Assembly (NCBI RefSeq): GCF_032854445.1
Contig: NC_088295.1
Span: 54,913,249 to 54,977,248 of the forward strand
Length of the DNA stretch: 64,000 nt
Reading direction: 5' to 3'
DNA from: Liolophura sinensis
Lineage: Eukaryota > Mollusca > Polyplacophora > Chitonida > Chitonidae
Both the position numbers and the translations under genes were made by a program. The first letter of the stretch is position 1. Each line of letters begins with the position of its first letter. Shown here in pieces: positions 1-13,134 of the stretch. Below the pieces are notes generated by a model that did no database searches, was not told where the DNA came from, and worked only from the letters and a program-made list of their open reading frames with translations.

Positions 1-655
1 GCCAGTATTGATTTGTCTCATTCAGATGCTAAGCAAAAGTTATTTGTCATGTCAAGCTTATTGGTTTTCTCAATAATACATAGGAAAATCTTTCTGTTCC
101 AGCATTTCGGTGAAATCTAGGCTTGATAGACAAATCTGTGTCTTTAACTCAAACTGATTTATTTCTAGCACTTTAGAAATAATGTATTACTATACATAGA
201 AATCCAAGGCATCGTAATCCATATTCAGCTTTTCATAAACTTCATGAGTGTCAAAATTTGCAGGCCTCTGACACTTATTTTCATTGTTACTCAGAAACAG
301 GATACGGAAATATATGGTGTATACAATAGTAGCCGTCACGCCTCTCCCTAATATGAGGATTACTGACACCATATATTTTCGTATCATGTGAGTAATTATG
401 TAACAAATTTATTGAGCAATTCAGTGCAAAAGACAGATGTATAGGCAAATTGCTTTAGTGATGTGACATTGGTTTCACAATCAAAGGGAGATAACCCAGT
501 CAGTATATGGGAAGATATATGTCTCCCACACCATTGATGCTGTCCAATCAAAAGCTGGATATTTTGTTTGATGCAGTATAAATATATATACATGCACATG
601 TGTCTTTGGTACCTTTGCATCCAGACTAAAAACTAAACTGAAAGCAATGCCATAC
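1..655. other. GRIN1-like intron (after exon 9)
   Basis: Follows the splice donor of exon 656-780. I see no further NR1 exon (expected motif near EWNGMMGEL) in this stretch. A 65-codon minus-strand frame at 190-387 is discussed among the rejected items. Confidence 0.6.
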
Positions 656-3600
656 CCTCTGAAAACTGCCATAGTAACCATCCTTGTCCAACTCCAAGTC
701 AAAGGTGAAGTTGACTCTGGCAGATAACCTCAAGAGCATATCTATACAGTAGCCCCAACAGCAGTATTCTGTGACCGCACCTGTCAAGAGATCAGGACAG
801 CGTTAATAACGTAGTACCAGTACAAGACTTGACTCAACTGATAATCACCACTTCATGATACAGGCAAAGAAGAGTTCCTCTGATGAAAGAAAGGAATTGT
901 CTGACAAGGGTCCTGTTACATGTCTAATTGTATTTCAATATTGTAAATTACTTATTATTCACTGGAATTTATTTTCGCGGATTTCCCCAAAAATATGTTT
1001 GTGGGAATTAAATTTCCCATGTTTAAGAGAACACTGAAAAACAGATCTTAAAATCTTAAAATTTTCCAAGATATAATATGGCTAGTTTTATGTGACAGAT
1101 ATCACGTAAGACAGGTATCATCATGGGTGGCTTTAATCCTCGTTTGTTTCTTGCAGTGTCGCTAATCCTCGTGATTTGGATCAGAGATTAAAACACATGG
1201 GGGATGGATGACTTTTACACCTAACGTGAGCAGTGTTACTTCTTTTCGAATCAGTGATGAGCACTTTAAACACCTGGCAAAGTGACCTGTCACCATATAA
1301 GCAGTTCAACGCAAAACATGTGAATTCACCATTATCCGCGCCAGTTACTTATTCAACACGGTGAGTTTTGCATTGTTATCAGTTTCATTCGTCCACTGTA
1401 GCAGGTCAGAAACTGCAAACATTGTCGTAGCTGGCAAATGGCCATTGTGTTGTTGTAAACACTTCACAGTTTGTTAGAAGCTCACTCATTGGACCACAGG
1501 AGAGACACAGCAAATGGGATTGCATGTATCAGAGTGACATTCATTAGAAACCAGCACGTGTTGGTACTGCGTCTACTTTTCTTTCACTTAACGGGTATAG
1601 CGAAGACTGATCAAACTAAAGACGAATAAACTCCCACTCTGTTTTATACCCACCAAGCCTTAGCACTAGAGTTTGTATGTATTTAAACCATAATTTTCCT
1701 TCCCTGCTATTAAAAAATTTAGCTGGCCCGTCAGGCTTTCTTAGCACAACTCCTGTCACCCTGGCAAAGACTTCACTTCATTATTACCACTACCTGTAGT
1801 TTATGATTCGATATTGGATATTTTTTTTGCAGGAATTATTTTTCCAGCGAAAATTAGTTCCACGCGAAAACTAAGTACTTCACAGTACTACATGTACATT
1901 ACAAGCAGTTAAGCTGGCCTGAGGAATAAAAACTTAAGATTTTACATCAATACAAGTGCGTAGCTAGCAGACGGTGTAACGGCCTACCTGTAGAGCTGTT
2001 TGTAGCTGGACAATACACTTGCTCATACGCCTCATTGCTCTCTGGGTCAATATAAAAATCACACTCGTTTTTGGTCTTTATCTCAGCTTCCACGAACGGC
2101 TTCTCTTCCAGAGTCAGAACCTGAACACGACACCCAATCGCTATGTTATTATTTCATTGCTGCTCACATTAATTAAATTAAAATGCAACCTCTTTCCAAA
2201 CTTACACATCAAGATGAAATGGATGGATGACAATGCTACTACAATGCTGACGTCACAGAAAGACTGAACATTTGTAACCAATATGTGGGACATCCAGTTC
2301 ACCTATTTGTAACAATACTGCTCATGACTGGTCAGCTACGTGTTCTATATTGACAGTTCAGAAAGGTCTATAGTGTTGAGACCAAATCTAACGATATCCA
2401 AAACTGATGTAACGCATGATCTTGTATATGCTATTACACATGAACATTTTTCCTTACATTATGTGTACAGCCATAAATATTCTTACCCAATACACTTATT
2501 AAAAACTCATTCACTGGTTATCCATTAACAGTTCCAGTTAATGAACAAATTTGATGTTTTATGTCCTGTTTCAATTTTCACATATTTATTTCATATTCTA
2601 GTGTTTATTCACAGTATATTTGTCTATGTGTGAGTCTGTGTGTATACATGTATGTCCATCCCCTTGCACTGCTCTTTCCTAATACCTATAATGTAACAGC
2701 CTTATAGATGGTGATATGAGGAGCATCACACATGGCACCATCTCAATTAGCTTTGATCTTTTAAATGTACAAACTCAGTCTGAGTTTCATAATGACTGTA
2801 AGAACCAAAAAAGTCTTCACAATTTTCTTAATCATTAAGTTAATGAAAACAGACTCTGTGTAGCAGATTTATCTTGGTATTCTCAACTCTTGCCTGGTGT
2901 GATAACAATACACTCCAATAAATGCCTATATGTACAAAACCACAGCAGCATCTTCACCACTGAACATTGTACACGCGATTGAATCTTTTCCTCAATTCCC
3001 AAAGCTGACGTGTATTAAAGTAACTGCACTGTGATCATGGTTGACTTTAGGCTCTATACTGTCAGCTGTGACATATGGCACCATATACACACCTTCAGAT
3101 GGGTAGAAATGACTACACCTTTGGGTCGCTCATGAACATTGCCTGGATACACAATGAGGCCAGAATCACGTAAAGTCAGAAGTTGATCAATGGCCCATGG
3201 CTAAACAAAACAAAACAAAATCCATTGTGATTCTTGGATGGATAGTCATTTAAACTTAATTGTGATCTTTACTATTATAAAATGACCCAAAAATAAAAAA
3301 AAATGTAAAATATGATTACCGGATGAAATTACAAATTTATATGGCTGTATGTTCCAGAGAAAATTTAAAGAAGAAAAGTTATGTGTGCTTACTATAAAAC
3401 ACTGTATAAAAACTGCTGTACAAAAGCTACTGTATTTCACCTGGAGCTGGGCCCGTAAATAGTGCACTTTCAGAAGCACATATAGGCATTAAAATCATAC
3501 TTTTGTTTTTCTGGTAAGAAATTATCCACAAACTTTACAAAAAAACTATTCAGCAGCTACATTTTATTAAACTCAGACATATGATGTCAGACATACCTGT

Positions 3601-6600
3601 GTACTGCCATACAATCCTACCACTGTCTTCCCTGCAGGGTGAATGTTGATGATCTCATACACAGGGTAAAGTCTATCTCCTTGGGTGTTGAAGGACACCT
3701 GGCCGGTGGCTCCATGCATAAGCTGGGATTCCTGTAGATATCTATTAACATATTATAAAATGACTCTTAGCCTTTTCAGCTTAAACCAGTGGATGAAGTA
3801 TGCCTGAGAGTAGCCAGAAATAGTGTTTGACCACAGAATATTCTGCACAGCATACATAAATTATGAATTTCAACAAAATGTAATTTTAGCTTAGCGTCAC
3901 CAAGGAAGCACACTTTTGTATTAACTCCAGGTTATTTAGACAATATTTTCACCGCTGTGTCTGCATAAGTAAAACTTCTAGGCATGAGTGTAATATAAAT
4001 TGTTGTTACTCAACTTCATACCTACATGTATTGCACCTCAAAGCCATGTAAGAAACTGCTTCTACTCAACTTCATACCTACATGTATTGCACCTCAAAGC
4101 CATGTAAGAAACAGCTTCTACTCAACTGCATACCTACATGTATTGCACCCCAAAGTCATGTAAGAAACAGCTTCTACTCAACGTCATACCTACATGTATT
4201 GCACCTCAAAGCCATGTAAGAAACAGCTTCTACTCAACGTCATACCTACATGTATTGCACCTCAAAGCCATGTAAGAAACTGCTTCTACTCAACTTCATA
4301 CCTACATGTATTGCACCTCAAAGCCATGTAAGAAACAGCTTCTACTCAACTTCATACCTACATGTATTGCACCTCAAAGCCATGTAAGAAACAGCTTCTA
4401 CTCAACTTCACACCTACATGTATTGCACCTCAAAGCCATGTAATAAATTGCTGCTACTCAACTTCATACCTACATGTATTGCACCTCAAAGCCATGTAAG
4501 AAACAGCTTCTACTCAACTTCATACCTACATGTATTGCACCTCAAAGCCATGTAAGAAACAGCTTCTACTCAACTTCACACCTACATGTATTGCACCTCA
4601 AAGCCATGTAATAAATTTCTGCTACTCAACTTCATACCTACATGTATTGCACCTCAAAGCCATGCAAGAAACTGCTTCTACTCAACTTCATACCTACATG
4701 TATTGCACCTCAAAGCCATGTAAGAAACAGCTTCTACTCAACTTCACACCTACATGTATTGCACCTCAAAGCCATGTAAAAAACAGCTTCTACTCAACTT
4801 CATACCTACATGTATTGCACCTCAAAGCCATGTAAGAAACTGCTTCTACTCAACGTCATACCTACATGTATTGCACCTCAAAGCCATGTAAGAAACTGCT
4901 TCTACTCAACTTCACACCTACATGTATTGCACCTCAAAGCCATGTAAGAAACAGCTTCTACTCAACTTCACACCTACATGTATTGCACCTCAAAGCCATG
5001 TAATAAATTGCTGCTACTCAACTTCATACCTACATGTATTGCACCTCAAAGCCATGTAATAAATTGCTGCTACATGTGCTCAACTTAACATATTCAGTCC
5101 AGTTGTGCTCGTAAGTCACAGAGGTTGTTCACAAGCACTGCAGCTTAACAACAAAGAATGTCGTGCTTTAGACAGCTTGGAACCAGCTTGAATAGGCGGG
5201 ACATGTTGAGTTACAACACATACAGAAGTCTCACTTGTAGATAAGGGGCCCACTGCCCCAGGGCAGGGAGTTCTCACGGCAAACCTTGTAAGGAGCAGTC
5301 AGATTGTGCTTTAATAACAACTCCTTGAAGGCCAGAGCCAAAAGTGCCACTGTATCCTTAATATGGGCAGATTCATTACTGCTGTTCACCAGGGACGCTC
5401 CCAGTATCCCTGCAATGTACGTACACAGAAGGTGAAATATACGTCACTCACTGAAATATACACTCGAAATCATTACTTAAGAATAAAACACTGCATCTGA
5501 ACATATCACTGTGTGGGTGAAATGGATTGAATGAACGACTGGGATTACAGACTTTCCGAAATATTGTAGTGATGAAAAGATGGAAGAAAACTGTCCTAAA
5601 AAATTTGGCACACCAACTCTATCAGAAAAAAAATGATACATGCAGGTTGCTAATGGAAATTATTTTTCAAATTCTGCCTAACAAAGATTTTACGGATTTT
5701 AAAGAAATAAAAATTGAGAGAAAAATAATAAAAAACATTGCATAAAAAGCCCAATAAAAACTTTAGAGTAGAGCCCTTTTATGCCGATCAGTAGGGTTTA
5801 ATATTCCCAATAAACAGTCTTTGCTGCCGGTCTGTCTGCTAAGAAGGAGCTACATGTATTACCCATAGAGACAAATTCAGGAATAATGGTAACTTGTACA
5901 TCTTTCCATGAATCCATATCATAAAAGATTTTGGAAATTTGCAATAAATTCCAATACAGTGTTCGATCCTCATCCTTGATCAACTTGAAGTGTACATGTG
6001 CATGTAGCTAAAAGCCATATTATCTTTACACTGACATACACCGAAGCTGTGTACATTCTTACCAACGGGTACATTTTGAGCATTCAAAGCCTGCTCTGTT
6101 ACGATCCAAGCATAGGTTTCTTCTGTCAGGTTTAAGGCTTGGGCATCACTGAATATAGTGTCAGCATCCTCCGATCTAAAAACACAGTGGTAATAAGGCA
6201 TGGCATGTTACATGCAGATTGTCTTCCAAATCACAATGTTTATGTGGAAACTATTTCACGATTCTCACAGTTTCACTACATGTACTTAAAGATATATTTT
6301 GGGCTGATTTTCACTTCATTCAAAATTGTGGTCAAATGCATGTACACACTGTCCAGATCTGAGCTAGTGTCTATACATTACAGATAATGTATGTACACAC
6401 TGTCTAGATCAGAGCTAGTGTCTATACATTACAGATAATGCATGTACACACTGTCTAGATCAAAACTAGTGTCTATACATTACAGATAATGCATGTACAC
6501 ACTGTCCAGATCAGAGCTAGTGTATATACAATACAGATAATGCATGTACACACTGTCCAGATCAAAACTAGTGTCTATACATTACAGATAATGCATGTAC

Positions 6601-9600
6601 ACACTGTCCAGATCTGAGCTAGTGTCTATACATTACAGATAATGCATGTACACACTGTCCAGATCAGAGCTAGTGTCTATACATTACAGATAATGCATGT
6701 ACACACTGTCCAGATCAGAGCTAGTGTCTATACATTACAGATAATGCATGTACACACTGTCCAGATCAAAACTAGTGTCTATATATTACAGATAATGCAT
6801 GTACACACTGTCCAGATCAAAACTAGTGTCTATACATTACAGATAATGCATGTACACACTGTCCAGATCAAAGCTAGTGTCTATACATTACAGATAATGC
6901 ATGTACACACTGTCTAGATCAAAACCAGTGTCTATACATTACAGATAATGCATGTACACACTGTCCAGATCAAAGCTAGTGTCTATACATTACAGACACA
7001 TGTACAAAACATAACTGTGCTATAAAGGTAATAACACCAATATGAGAAACAAGTATGAATCATAACATTACATAATTGGAAGAGTGCATAATATTTGACA
7101 AGAACGCACATCTTAATTCTACAAATCTGTGACAAAGACATGGAATATCCATTTTTAAAATACTACTTTAAAGAATTCACACATGCACATTATACTTTCC
7201 AAATAAGTATTAATGGTTCAGTATAAATGGTGCAGTGAAACTTCATTAATTTTACAATTTACACAACATTCAATTCCCACCTCAAGGGCAATCTCATAAT
7301 AAAATGCCACAACAGCTTGCAATCATCAAATAAGTGGGAAAATAATGATCAAACACAAAGGGACTTCACTCTGCTGGCTGCCTGCTGATATGTCTACAAT
7401 ACTACATACTGGAATATTTCAGCGATGATCACAGACTGTTTGATTCACATTTTCTATTAGTAATACTGCAATTTCGCATTTCTCCACGTAAGTGGGAAGG
7501 TCTGTCAGCAATCTGCGGATGGTCGTGGGTTTCCCCCGGGCTGTGCCCAGTTTCCACCCACCATAATGCTGGCCGCCGTCGTATGAGTGAAATGTTCTTG
7601 AGTACAGCGTAAAATACCAATCAAATAAATAAATCGCATTTCTCCTTGTATGTCATACACCCTATAATAAAGGTAGATAGAAACTTACGAAGCATAAAGC
7701 AGTATAACTCTGGACTGCAGAGAGGGTATCATTGACAGGTTCTTGGTGTAATTTTTTGAGCCAGTCGGAAACTTGATAATTTTTTCAACCTGGAACAAAA
7801 AGTGTCTTTTGTCATCATGATACACGAGATGCCAAAAAATTAGATCAGACTGTCTGCTTATTGAATTACTTGATCCTTGTTTAATACCATACTCAAGAAT
7901 ATTTCACTTATATGTATACGATGTTCAGTTTTATGGGCGGAGGAAACCAGTGTTCAGTTTTATGGGCGGAGGAAACCAGAGTGTTCAGTTTTATGGGCGG
8001 TGGAAACCAGAGTGTTGGGCTTATCCACTGATCTTGGCAAGTTACTGACCATAACTTCCTTATGTGTGAAATACATACCCTTCAATAAATACTAGACTGT
8101 GCATACAGCTAAATGTGCATCACTGACCTTTTATATTGTCATCAAGCACTGTGAGAGGGAGAACCTACAAAATCCCTGTCCAAGGCCAGGTTTGAATTTG
8201 CACCTTGTGTGTCCTAGTGACTGAAAGGCTAGCACTTTAACCACGACCAGGAAGTACCATGAGTGTTGCAAATGTGGTTCCTTCAAGCTTTTAAACTGGC
8301 AATATTAGGGACAAATACAGGGTTTCTTTGGACGCCTTGCTCCCATTTTGAGCAAATCCATTCAATTAAAGCATCCTAGCATGATCTTCAGTTGTTACTT
8401 AAAAGTAAACTGTACATTTTCTTATATATTTATGTTTATCTATCTAAGTGCAAACAATAAGGGAAGGCCTAAAGCCTATGAAAACTTTACATGTGCGATA
8501 ACTGATTTACTGCAAGAAACAAACAGTCCTACAGTCAACACATCTTCTCCAATCTTGGTTTCATCTGCCAGAAGTTGAAATCTGTTCAGCATGGCCCAGC
8601 CCTCTTCGTCTGCACTGTGGATAAAGATAACTTGGCTCCAGCTAAACTTTTTCAGGAGTTCAATCCAAACATCCACCTGGTGGGAGTACGGGGGTACTGT
8701 CCTCAGAAACGTCTTGTGGACATTCTGAAACAAAACAGTTCCAATACTGAAATTCACATGTAGGGATGTGACTTTTTGCTACACTGGCCCTTCAAGCGCT
8801 CTTCACAATGTATGATAAATAATTTCTTATGCCCTGTATATTTATATATCCACCCACCATAATGCCAGCCTCCATCATGTAAGTAAATATATCACTATGG
8901 TTTTGGTATCAAAGAATCCTATATTTCTTTATTTTATGGAGAGACATCTAAGATCTGGGATTCACCCAAAATCCACCCAAAAGACAGTTACTTCAAATAA
9001 CTCCACCCTATCAAAGCTTTAAAATAGGACAACATGGGCTTTAGAGAAGTGAACATTTTCACAACATTTAAATCAACTTTCTGCTCACCAATTTCATAAT
9101 CTACGTAGTAACACCGTAATTTAGGAAAAGTGAATTATAAGGTACTAAAGTTACACAAAACTGAGTAATAAAAAATTGAGTTAGAAAGCTTTGAGTGCAT
9201 CTATCCCTTTTTTTAAGTGCCACACTGCATTAAGACATTCAAATATAGCACCCTTAGCCCCAACCCCCTCCCCCACCAGTCCCACCTGAACATGCAATAA
9301 CCGTATATTTTCTACCCAAAGTGTTACCTACTTTACCACGTAGAATTAGCTTGATTTTCAAGTCTGGGTTCTCCTATTCTCCCTATCTCCTATTTTACAG
9401 CTTTGTGCATATCAAAGGCAAGGATACAAACTCCTGGTAACTCAAGGACTCACCTTATCTGAAAAAGCACTTTCCCTGGCTGAGATTCCAATGACAGGAA
9501 TGGAGTAGAAGCCACAGGTGTAGGAGACGGAGACAGGAGAGAGGCTGTTGTCAGGTGGGTGACTCACAATAATACTGTACACCTGCTGAGGAATCAGGTC

Positions 9601-9825
9601 CTCACAGACAGACAGCGCTGCACGGATTGGATTACTAGCCATTATTATGGATGTGGCATTGAACTGAAATCCAGTAAGCTGATGATTTATATTTTCAACC
9701 ATTTCTTGCAGAATTATTTCATTTTCGTGTGTGCTTAACACACCACCAATGTTAAAAATAGGTACTGCAAGGCTTTGATGGGAGAGGAGTGCCACAGTAA
9801 GCAAGGTTATACAAGCCTTCGTCAT
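656..9825 (-). CDS. GRIN1: NMDA receptor NR1-like subunit, 5' part (gene runs off left edge)
   Basis: Glycine-binding subunit of the NMDA ionotropic glutamate receptor, a postsynaptic cation channel. Coding exons in order: 9454-9825, 8533-8724, 7689-7789, 6063-6175, 5235-5409, 3597-3741, 3093-3200, 1988-2120, 656-780. All have AG/GT borders and compatible phases and give 488 codons. The start at 9825 is chosen because a hydrophobic signal peptide follows it (MTKACITLLTVALLSHQ). Then comes the NR1 amino-terminal domain, with ALSVCEDLIPQQVYSIIVSHPP, FLRTVPPYSHQ and NESAHI. The ligand-binding S1 segment starts near residue 400 (STHLKVLTLEEKPF) and includes the cysteine-rich EYCCWGYCIDMLLRL. N-glycosylation sites (NAT, NLT, NSS) are present. 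Pore, S2 and C-terminal exons must lie left of base 1. Divergence in the distal amino-terminal domain is higher than I would expect for a standard molluscan NR1, so an NR1-like paralogue is possible. The family call is firm. Confidence 0.92.
781..3092. other. GRIN1-like introns 7 and 8, no other gene seen
   Basis: Apart from exon 1988-2120, these introns are AT-rich. I find no repeat array, RNA gene or additional exon in them. Confidence 0.5.
4008..5083. repeat. 56-bp minisatellite in GRIN1-like intron
   Basis: About 19 tandem copies of a 56-bp unit containing CCTACATGTATTGCACCTC and AAGCCATGTAAGAAAC. Copies are highly similar, with scattered substitutions such as CAG/CTG and TTCATA/TTCACA. 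The array lies in the intron between exons 5235-5409 and 3597-3741. Because 56 is not a multiple of 3, the open frame across it (4530-4835) is a by-product of the repeat. Confidence 0.95.
6336..6996. repeat. 51-bp minisatellite in GRIN1-like intron
   Basis: About 13 tandem copies of a 51-bp unit with AATGCATGTACACACTGTCC followed by AGATCAGAGCTAGTGTC and TATACATTACAGAT. The period is a multiple of three, so one frame stays open over five units (6642-6917) as a 17-residue repeat. It lies in the intron between exons 6063-6175 and 7689-7789, so I treat that frame as non-coding. Confidence 0.95.
7485..7636 (+). mobile_element. SINE family A, 3' half
   Basis: 5'-truncated copy of the tRNA-derived SINE that recurs in this window. 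It contains the core GCGGATGGTCGTGGGTTTCC, the segment CCACCATAATGCTGGCC and the terminal TTCTTGAGTACAGCGTAAAA, ending in an (AAAT)n tail. It sits in a GRIN1-like intron. Confidence 0.85.
7900..8245 (-). mobile_element. SINE-like element, family C, with internal 3-copy repeat
   Basis: Read on the minus strand this starts with a tRNA-like head: GGTTAAAGTGCTAGCC, then a B-box-like GGTGCAAATTCAAACC near 8190-8205. It ends with a tail related to family A (ACTCAAGAATATTTCAC on plus). Within it, 7921-8015 holds three copies of a roughly 29-bp unit with TTTATGGGCGGAGGAAACCA. A related copy lies at 55640-55945. Confidence 0.6.
8850..8892 (+). mobile_element. SINE family A fragment
   Basis: Short remnant containing CACCCACCATAATGCCAGCC followed by CATCATGTAAGT, matching the family A 3' core. 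Confidence 0.6.
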
Positions 9826-9879
9826 TTTCTGTAGTTTTGTAGATGAAGTTCTTTCTTTAACGACTGCAGCTTCACCATC
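9826..9879 (-). promoter_or_regulatory. 5' UTR part of first GRIN1-like coding exon
   Basis: A splice acceptor (TTTCAG on the minus strand, AG at 9881-9880) precedes 54 bases leading to the ATG at 9825. At least one upstream non-coding exon therefore probably exists between 9882 and about 14000. The frame stays open over these 54 bases, so an N-terminal extension is formally possible, but the signal peptide directly after the 9825 ATG argues against it. Confidence 0.6.
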
Positions 9880-9881
9880 CT

Positions 9882-12800
9882 GAAACATACACAAAATATC
9901 CTATATATTAGACTATATAAATTTTAAAAATCACCCTAAGATTCAGATGATGTTTTCATAACTTTATTTTTCTCTTCTCAATTTGAATACCACAAACACT
10001 GCTTATTAAGACAGCACCTGGTTAATGTTTATTTCAACATATCTTCAACTGACATTTAAAAGTACATTTTTTAAAATTATTTGCAACCCTATAGAGGTGA
10101 AGTGTAACTTGACCTTGACATAGCTAAAGCTCTGTTAACCAAAAATGTAAGAAACATGAACCCCCATTTTCATCCCACGAATACCCATGTAAAGTTGTCT
10201 TAACTGTTTTAATCATCTCAGCTACACATACTGCAGAGGGAGGAAAACAAAACAGCTCTGTTGCCTCTGAACCGAACTTCAACCTCAGTGGCCGAGACAG
10301 TTAAACACTGACGCTTTAGTTTTTACCTCTGGTGAATGCAACCAGGAAAATGTCAAATTCAAAAAATAAGGAGTTAACGTCCTTCTTTATACTAAACAAT
10401 GAAAGGCTTGTACCACTCCTCAACAAACAAAGCATATACATGACAAAGATGATCAATAATTAGCAATGACTTTAGTATTTGGCATGACAATGACATGGAC
10501 TCAAATGTGCAGATCATGTGTTCATGGATCATATCCATTTAGGATATCACACTTGTGTTTTCTGAAAATGGTATACCGGTAGTTTATACCACTGAACATT
10601 AGAAGACATGTAACTGACATACATGCACAAACAAACTTTGAATGATTATTTTGACATCACTATTGTTATAAATTCCCAAAAAATTCGACAGGGTGCCCTA
10701 TTGGGATATAATTAAAAGGCTTGTAAATGTAAATAGTTTTGCATGTTTGAAGTCTTCCCATTGTCTTACAAGATAGGCCTAATTAAAGACATAGGCCTAC
10801 CGGTAGTGAGAAAGATTTTAATAATTAGTGTACCGGTATATAGGCTATATAGTCTTGATACGTTGTATTTTATCACATGCATTTTGGGGTTATTTTCATG
10901 GGTTGATTGTTGTGCTGTTGTGCTGATTTTGATGGGTTGGTCGTTGTGCTATGTAAAGCAGGGACATAGAGTACAGATCTGCATATTTCCTACCAAGTAT
11001 CACATACGCATTTGCCCTTAGGCTTAACTGAGCTACTGATGCAGAGATGACTGGAGCAATCAACGATACACTGACTTACCAACGACAACGTTGAGTCTGA
11101 AAGCTTTCTCCTTAAAGCCGTTTAGATTTCCATACTTGTCAACGGAAACCAGATACATGTATCGTGTGTACCTAAGATTTCCGGTATATCAAACTGCGCA
11201 TACATGTATGCTGGAAACAGACATCTGTTGCCTGCACAAAAATTATGTCGTCTGCATTTTTAATCAGGTATACCAGTAGCGCATAAACGGAGAGTTTAGT
11301 AATCAAGTAACGACAACTCTTTGCTTTCCTGCTTCAAACTCTGAATTATCTCCCTTGATTCTGGTGCACACGTTTTCCTGCAAGATAAGAAATCCTGTCA
11401 GTCTGAGAATGGTAGGCACCTCCAGGACCTGAGCTGCGCATGTCCATCTCATGGTACTACTTGTCGTTTAAATGTTATCACACCTGAGTTTTTCTGGACT
11501 AATAATGAGGAAAACCAAACAGTTTAAATTGCTGGAGACGTGTGCCCTGCAATTTAGCTGTAGTAATCATGACATCACAGTTTCTATGTGGTTAACAACT
11601 TCTGATTTATTTCTTTATTTCAACGTTTCGATGTACATTATAATATCGTTGTCAAGCATGTTTAATAATAATCATGATAGTTTTACTTTATACAGGAGGT
11701 ATCAGATGGCACATCCAACATATACCATTTTGTGTTCGGGATGGAGATGTTATATTTGTCAAAAAAGGGGCATCCAGCGGAGAAGCCGTGTGTTTCCTGA
11801 CATGTACTATTAAGATGAAGATGATGGTGGCAATAACATATCACTGCTGTCATCTTTCATGGCTTGTTTAAAGGACAGAGGTTATAAAGCAACACAAATA
11901 TATTAAATACAAAAGAGAGATCATCTAGCATGGTATCTCCGCATGAGGAGCTTATGGTGCCTCTTATTCGTTTTAATCTTACATACCAGGGCCATAGGCC
12001 TATCTAGAATAAAACTGAAGGTTCAGTTTAATTTGGAAGCCAAACGTTTTACAGAACCAGAAAGGCTCCAGATATGGCCCTGTCTGCGCACCCGAGAAGA
12101 CCTATACTTTTGTGTGAATGATGTACTTCTAAAACATCACTAATACAACATATGTTTATGTAATAGAATCTAAATTACACATTTTTAAATGGCACTTATC
12201 TGTAATTTTTATTTCATATACATTTCTTTGTTTAACAGTGGCTTCAATGTATACATTGTATTTCTTCTCATTTGTACTCAGCCAAGACTGTTGTATATAG
12301 GTATAAGCCTAGTGCTAAAATTTAGTTCACACCTCTTGTATATACAGAGTAGCTATCATTATTCAACAGTCTGATGACATATTTCATTAACATGGATGGG
12401 TTTTTGTTTTCAGTTCGACTGGTCCAACACATAACTGGGCTTAATTTTGTTTGTGTGTGACTTTTCATAATATTGAAGACTAGAAATTTTGAATATTTGT
12501 TTTCATATGTTTGTCAGTTTGAATTGATCATACAGTGTATGGAACAGAAGGTTTCAAAATGATATACAGTGTACATGATAATGCAATGTTGATCATGCAT
12601 GTTATGCAAAGCTTGATCAGTTTTAATCCTTGGGCATACAGTTGCCTTGAAACGTTGACGCATTGATCGTTCGCAGTATCTTGTTTGAATTACACAATCT
12701 GAACGGCCCAAAATACATTACTGGACTGATCAAAATATTGAGCCAATCACCTTGGGCTATGTAAAATTTTGATCTTTTTGGTTAAATTTTATATACAGTT

Positions 12801-13014
12801 ATTTTCTGTGATTTTTTAGCATTGCTCCTGCAAACATACGCACTTACTTATGGCAAATGCGTAGTAAATACTTCCTACTATTTACTACGCATTTACAATA
12901 CGTCCTAAATTTAGCAAAATAATCAGGCCAAAAGCCGAACTTGTACCCTTTGTTAGTGGCAGTTTTTATTTTAACATCTTTTCATTATATGATGAATTTT
13001 TTTTTCAGTTTGCA
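9882..13014. other. Intergenic or 5' intron region, no gene assigned
   Basis: Lies upstream of the first GRIN1-like coding exon. It probably contains its non-coding first exon(s) and promoter, but I cannot place them. Short open frames (10743-11021, 11472-11813, 11674-11871) lack splice context or recognisable motifs. One perfect hairpin is annotated separately at 12855-12894. Confidence 0.5.
12855..12894. repeat. Perfect 16-bp hairpin
   Basis: AAATGCGTAGTAAATA at 12855-12870 is followed after 8 bases by its exact reverse complement at 12879-12894. No poly-T tract follows that would suggest a Pol III terminator. Confidence 0.85.
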
Positions 13015-13098
13015 TTATTGCGGATGGTCGTAAGTTTCGGGCCGGTTTTCCTCCCACCATAATGCTGGCTACTGTCGTAAAAGTTTTGTAGTCAGGCT
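13015..13098 (+). mobile_element. SINE family A fragment
   Basis: Contains GCGGATGGTCGTAAGTTTC and CTCCCACCATAATGCTGGC, matching the family A core; the 3' tail is degraded. Confidence 0.75.
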
Positions 13099-13134
13099 AG
13101 TTTTCAGTTGAGCTATATGGGTGGGCTACCTGGC

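Noticed and set aside
190-387. 65-codon minus-strand frame with a hydrophobic stretch and a tail ending in DYDALDFYV.
   Set aside because: It lies after GRIN1-like exon 9 yet matches no NR1 segment, has no good acceptor in the needed phase, and ends in a stop well before the receptor should. Probably a chance frame in an intron; a 3' exon of an unknown gene cannot be fully excluded.
4530-4835. 101-codon plus-strand frame.
   Set aside because: Entirely within the 56-bp minisatellite on the strand opposite the GRIN1-like gene; a repeat artefact.
5227-5235. In-frame stop (TGA) at the end of the GRIN1-like exon 5235-5409.
   Set aside because: The TGA belongs to the splice donor (AA/GTGAGA). Joining to the acceptor before 3741 restores the frame as K-Y-L-Q-E-S-Q.
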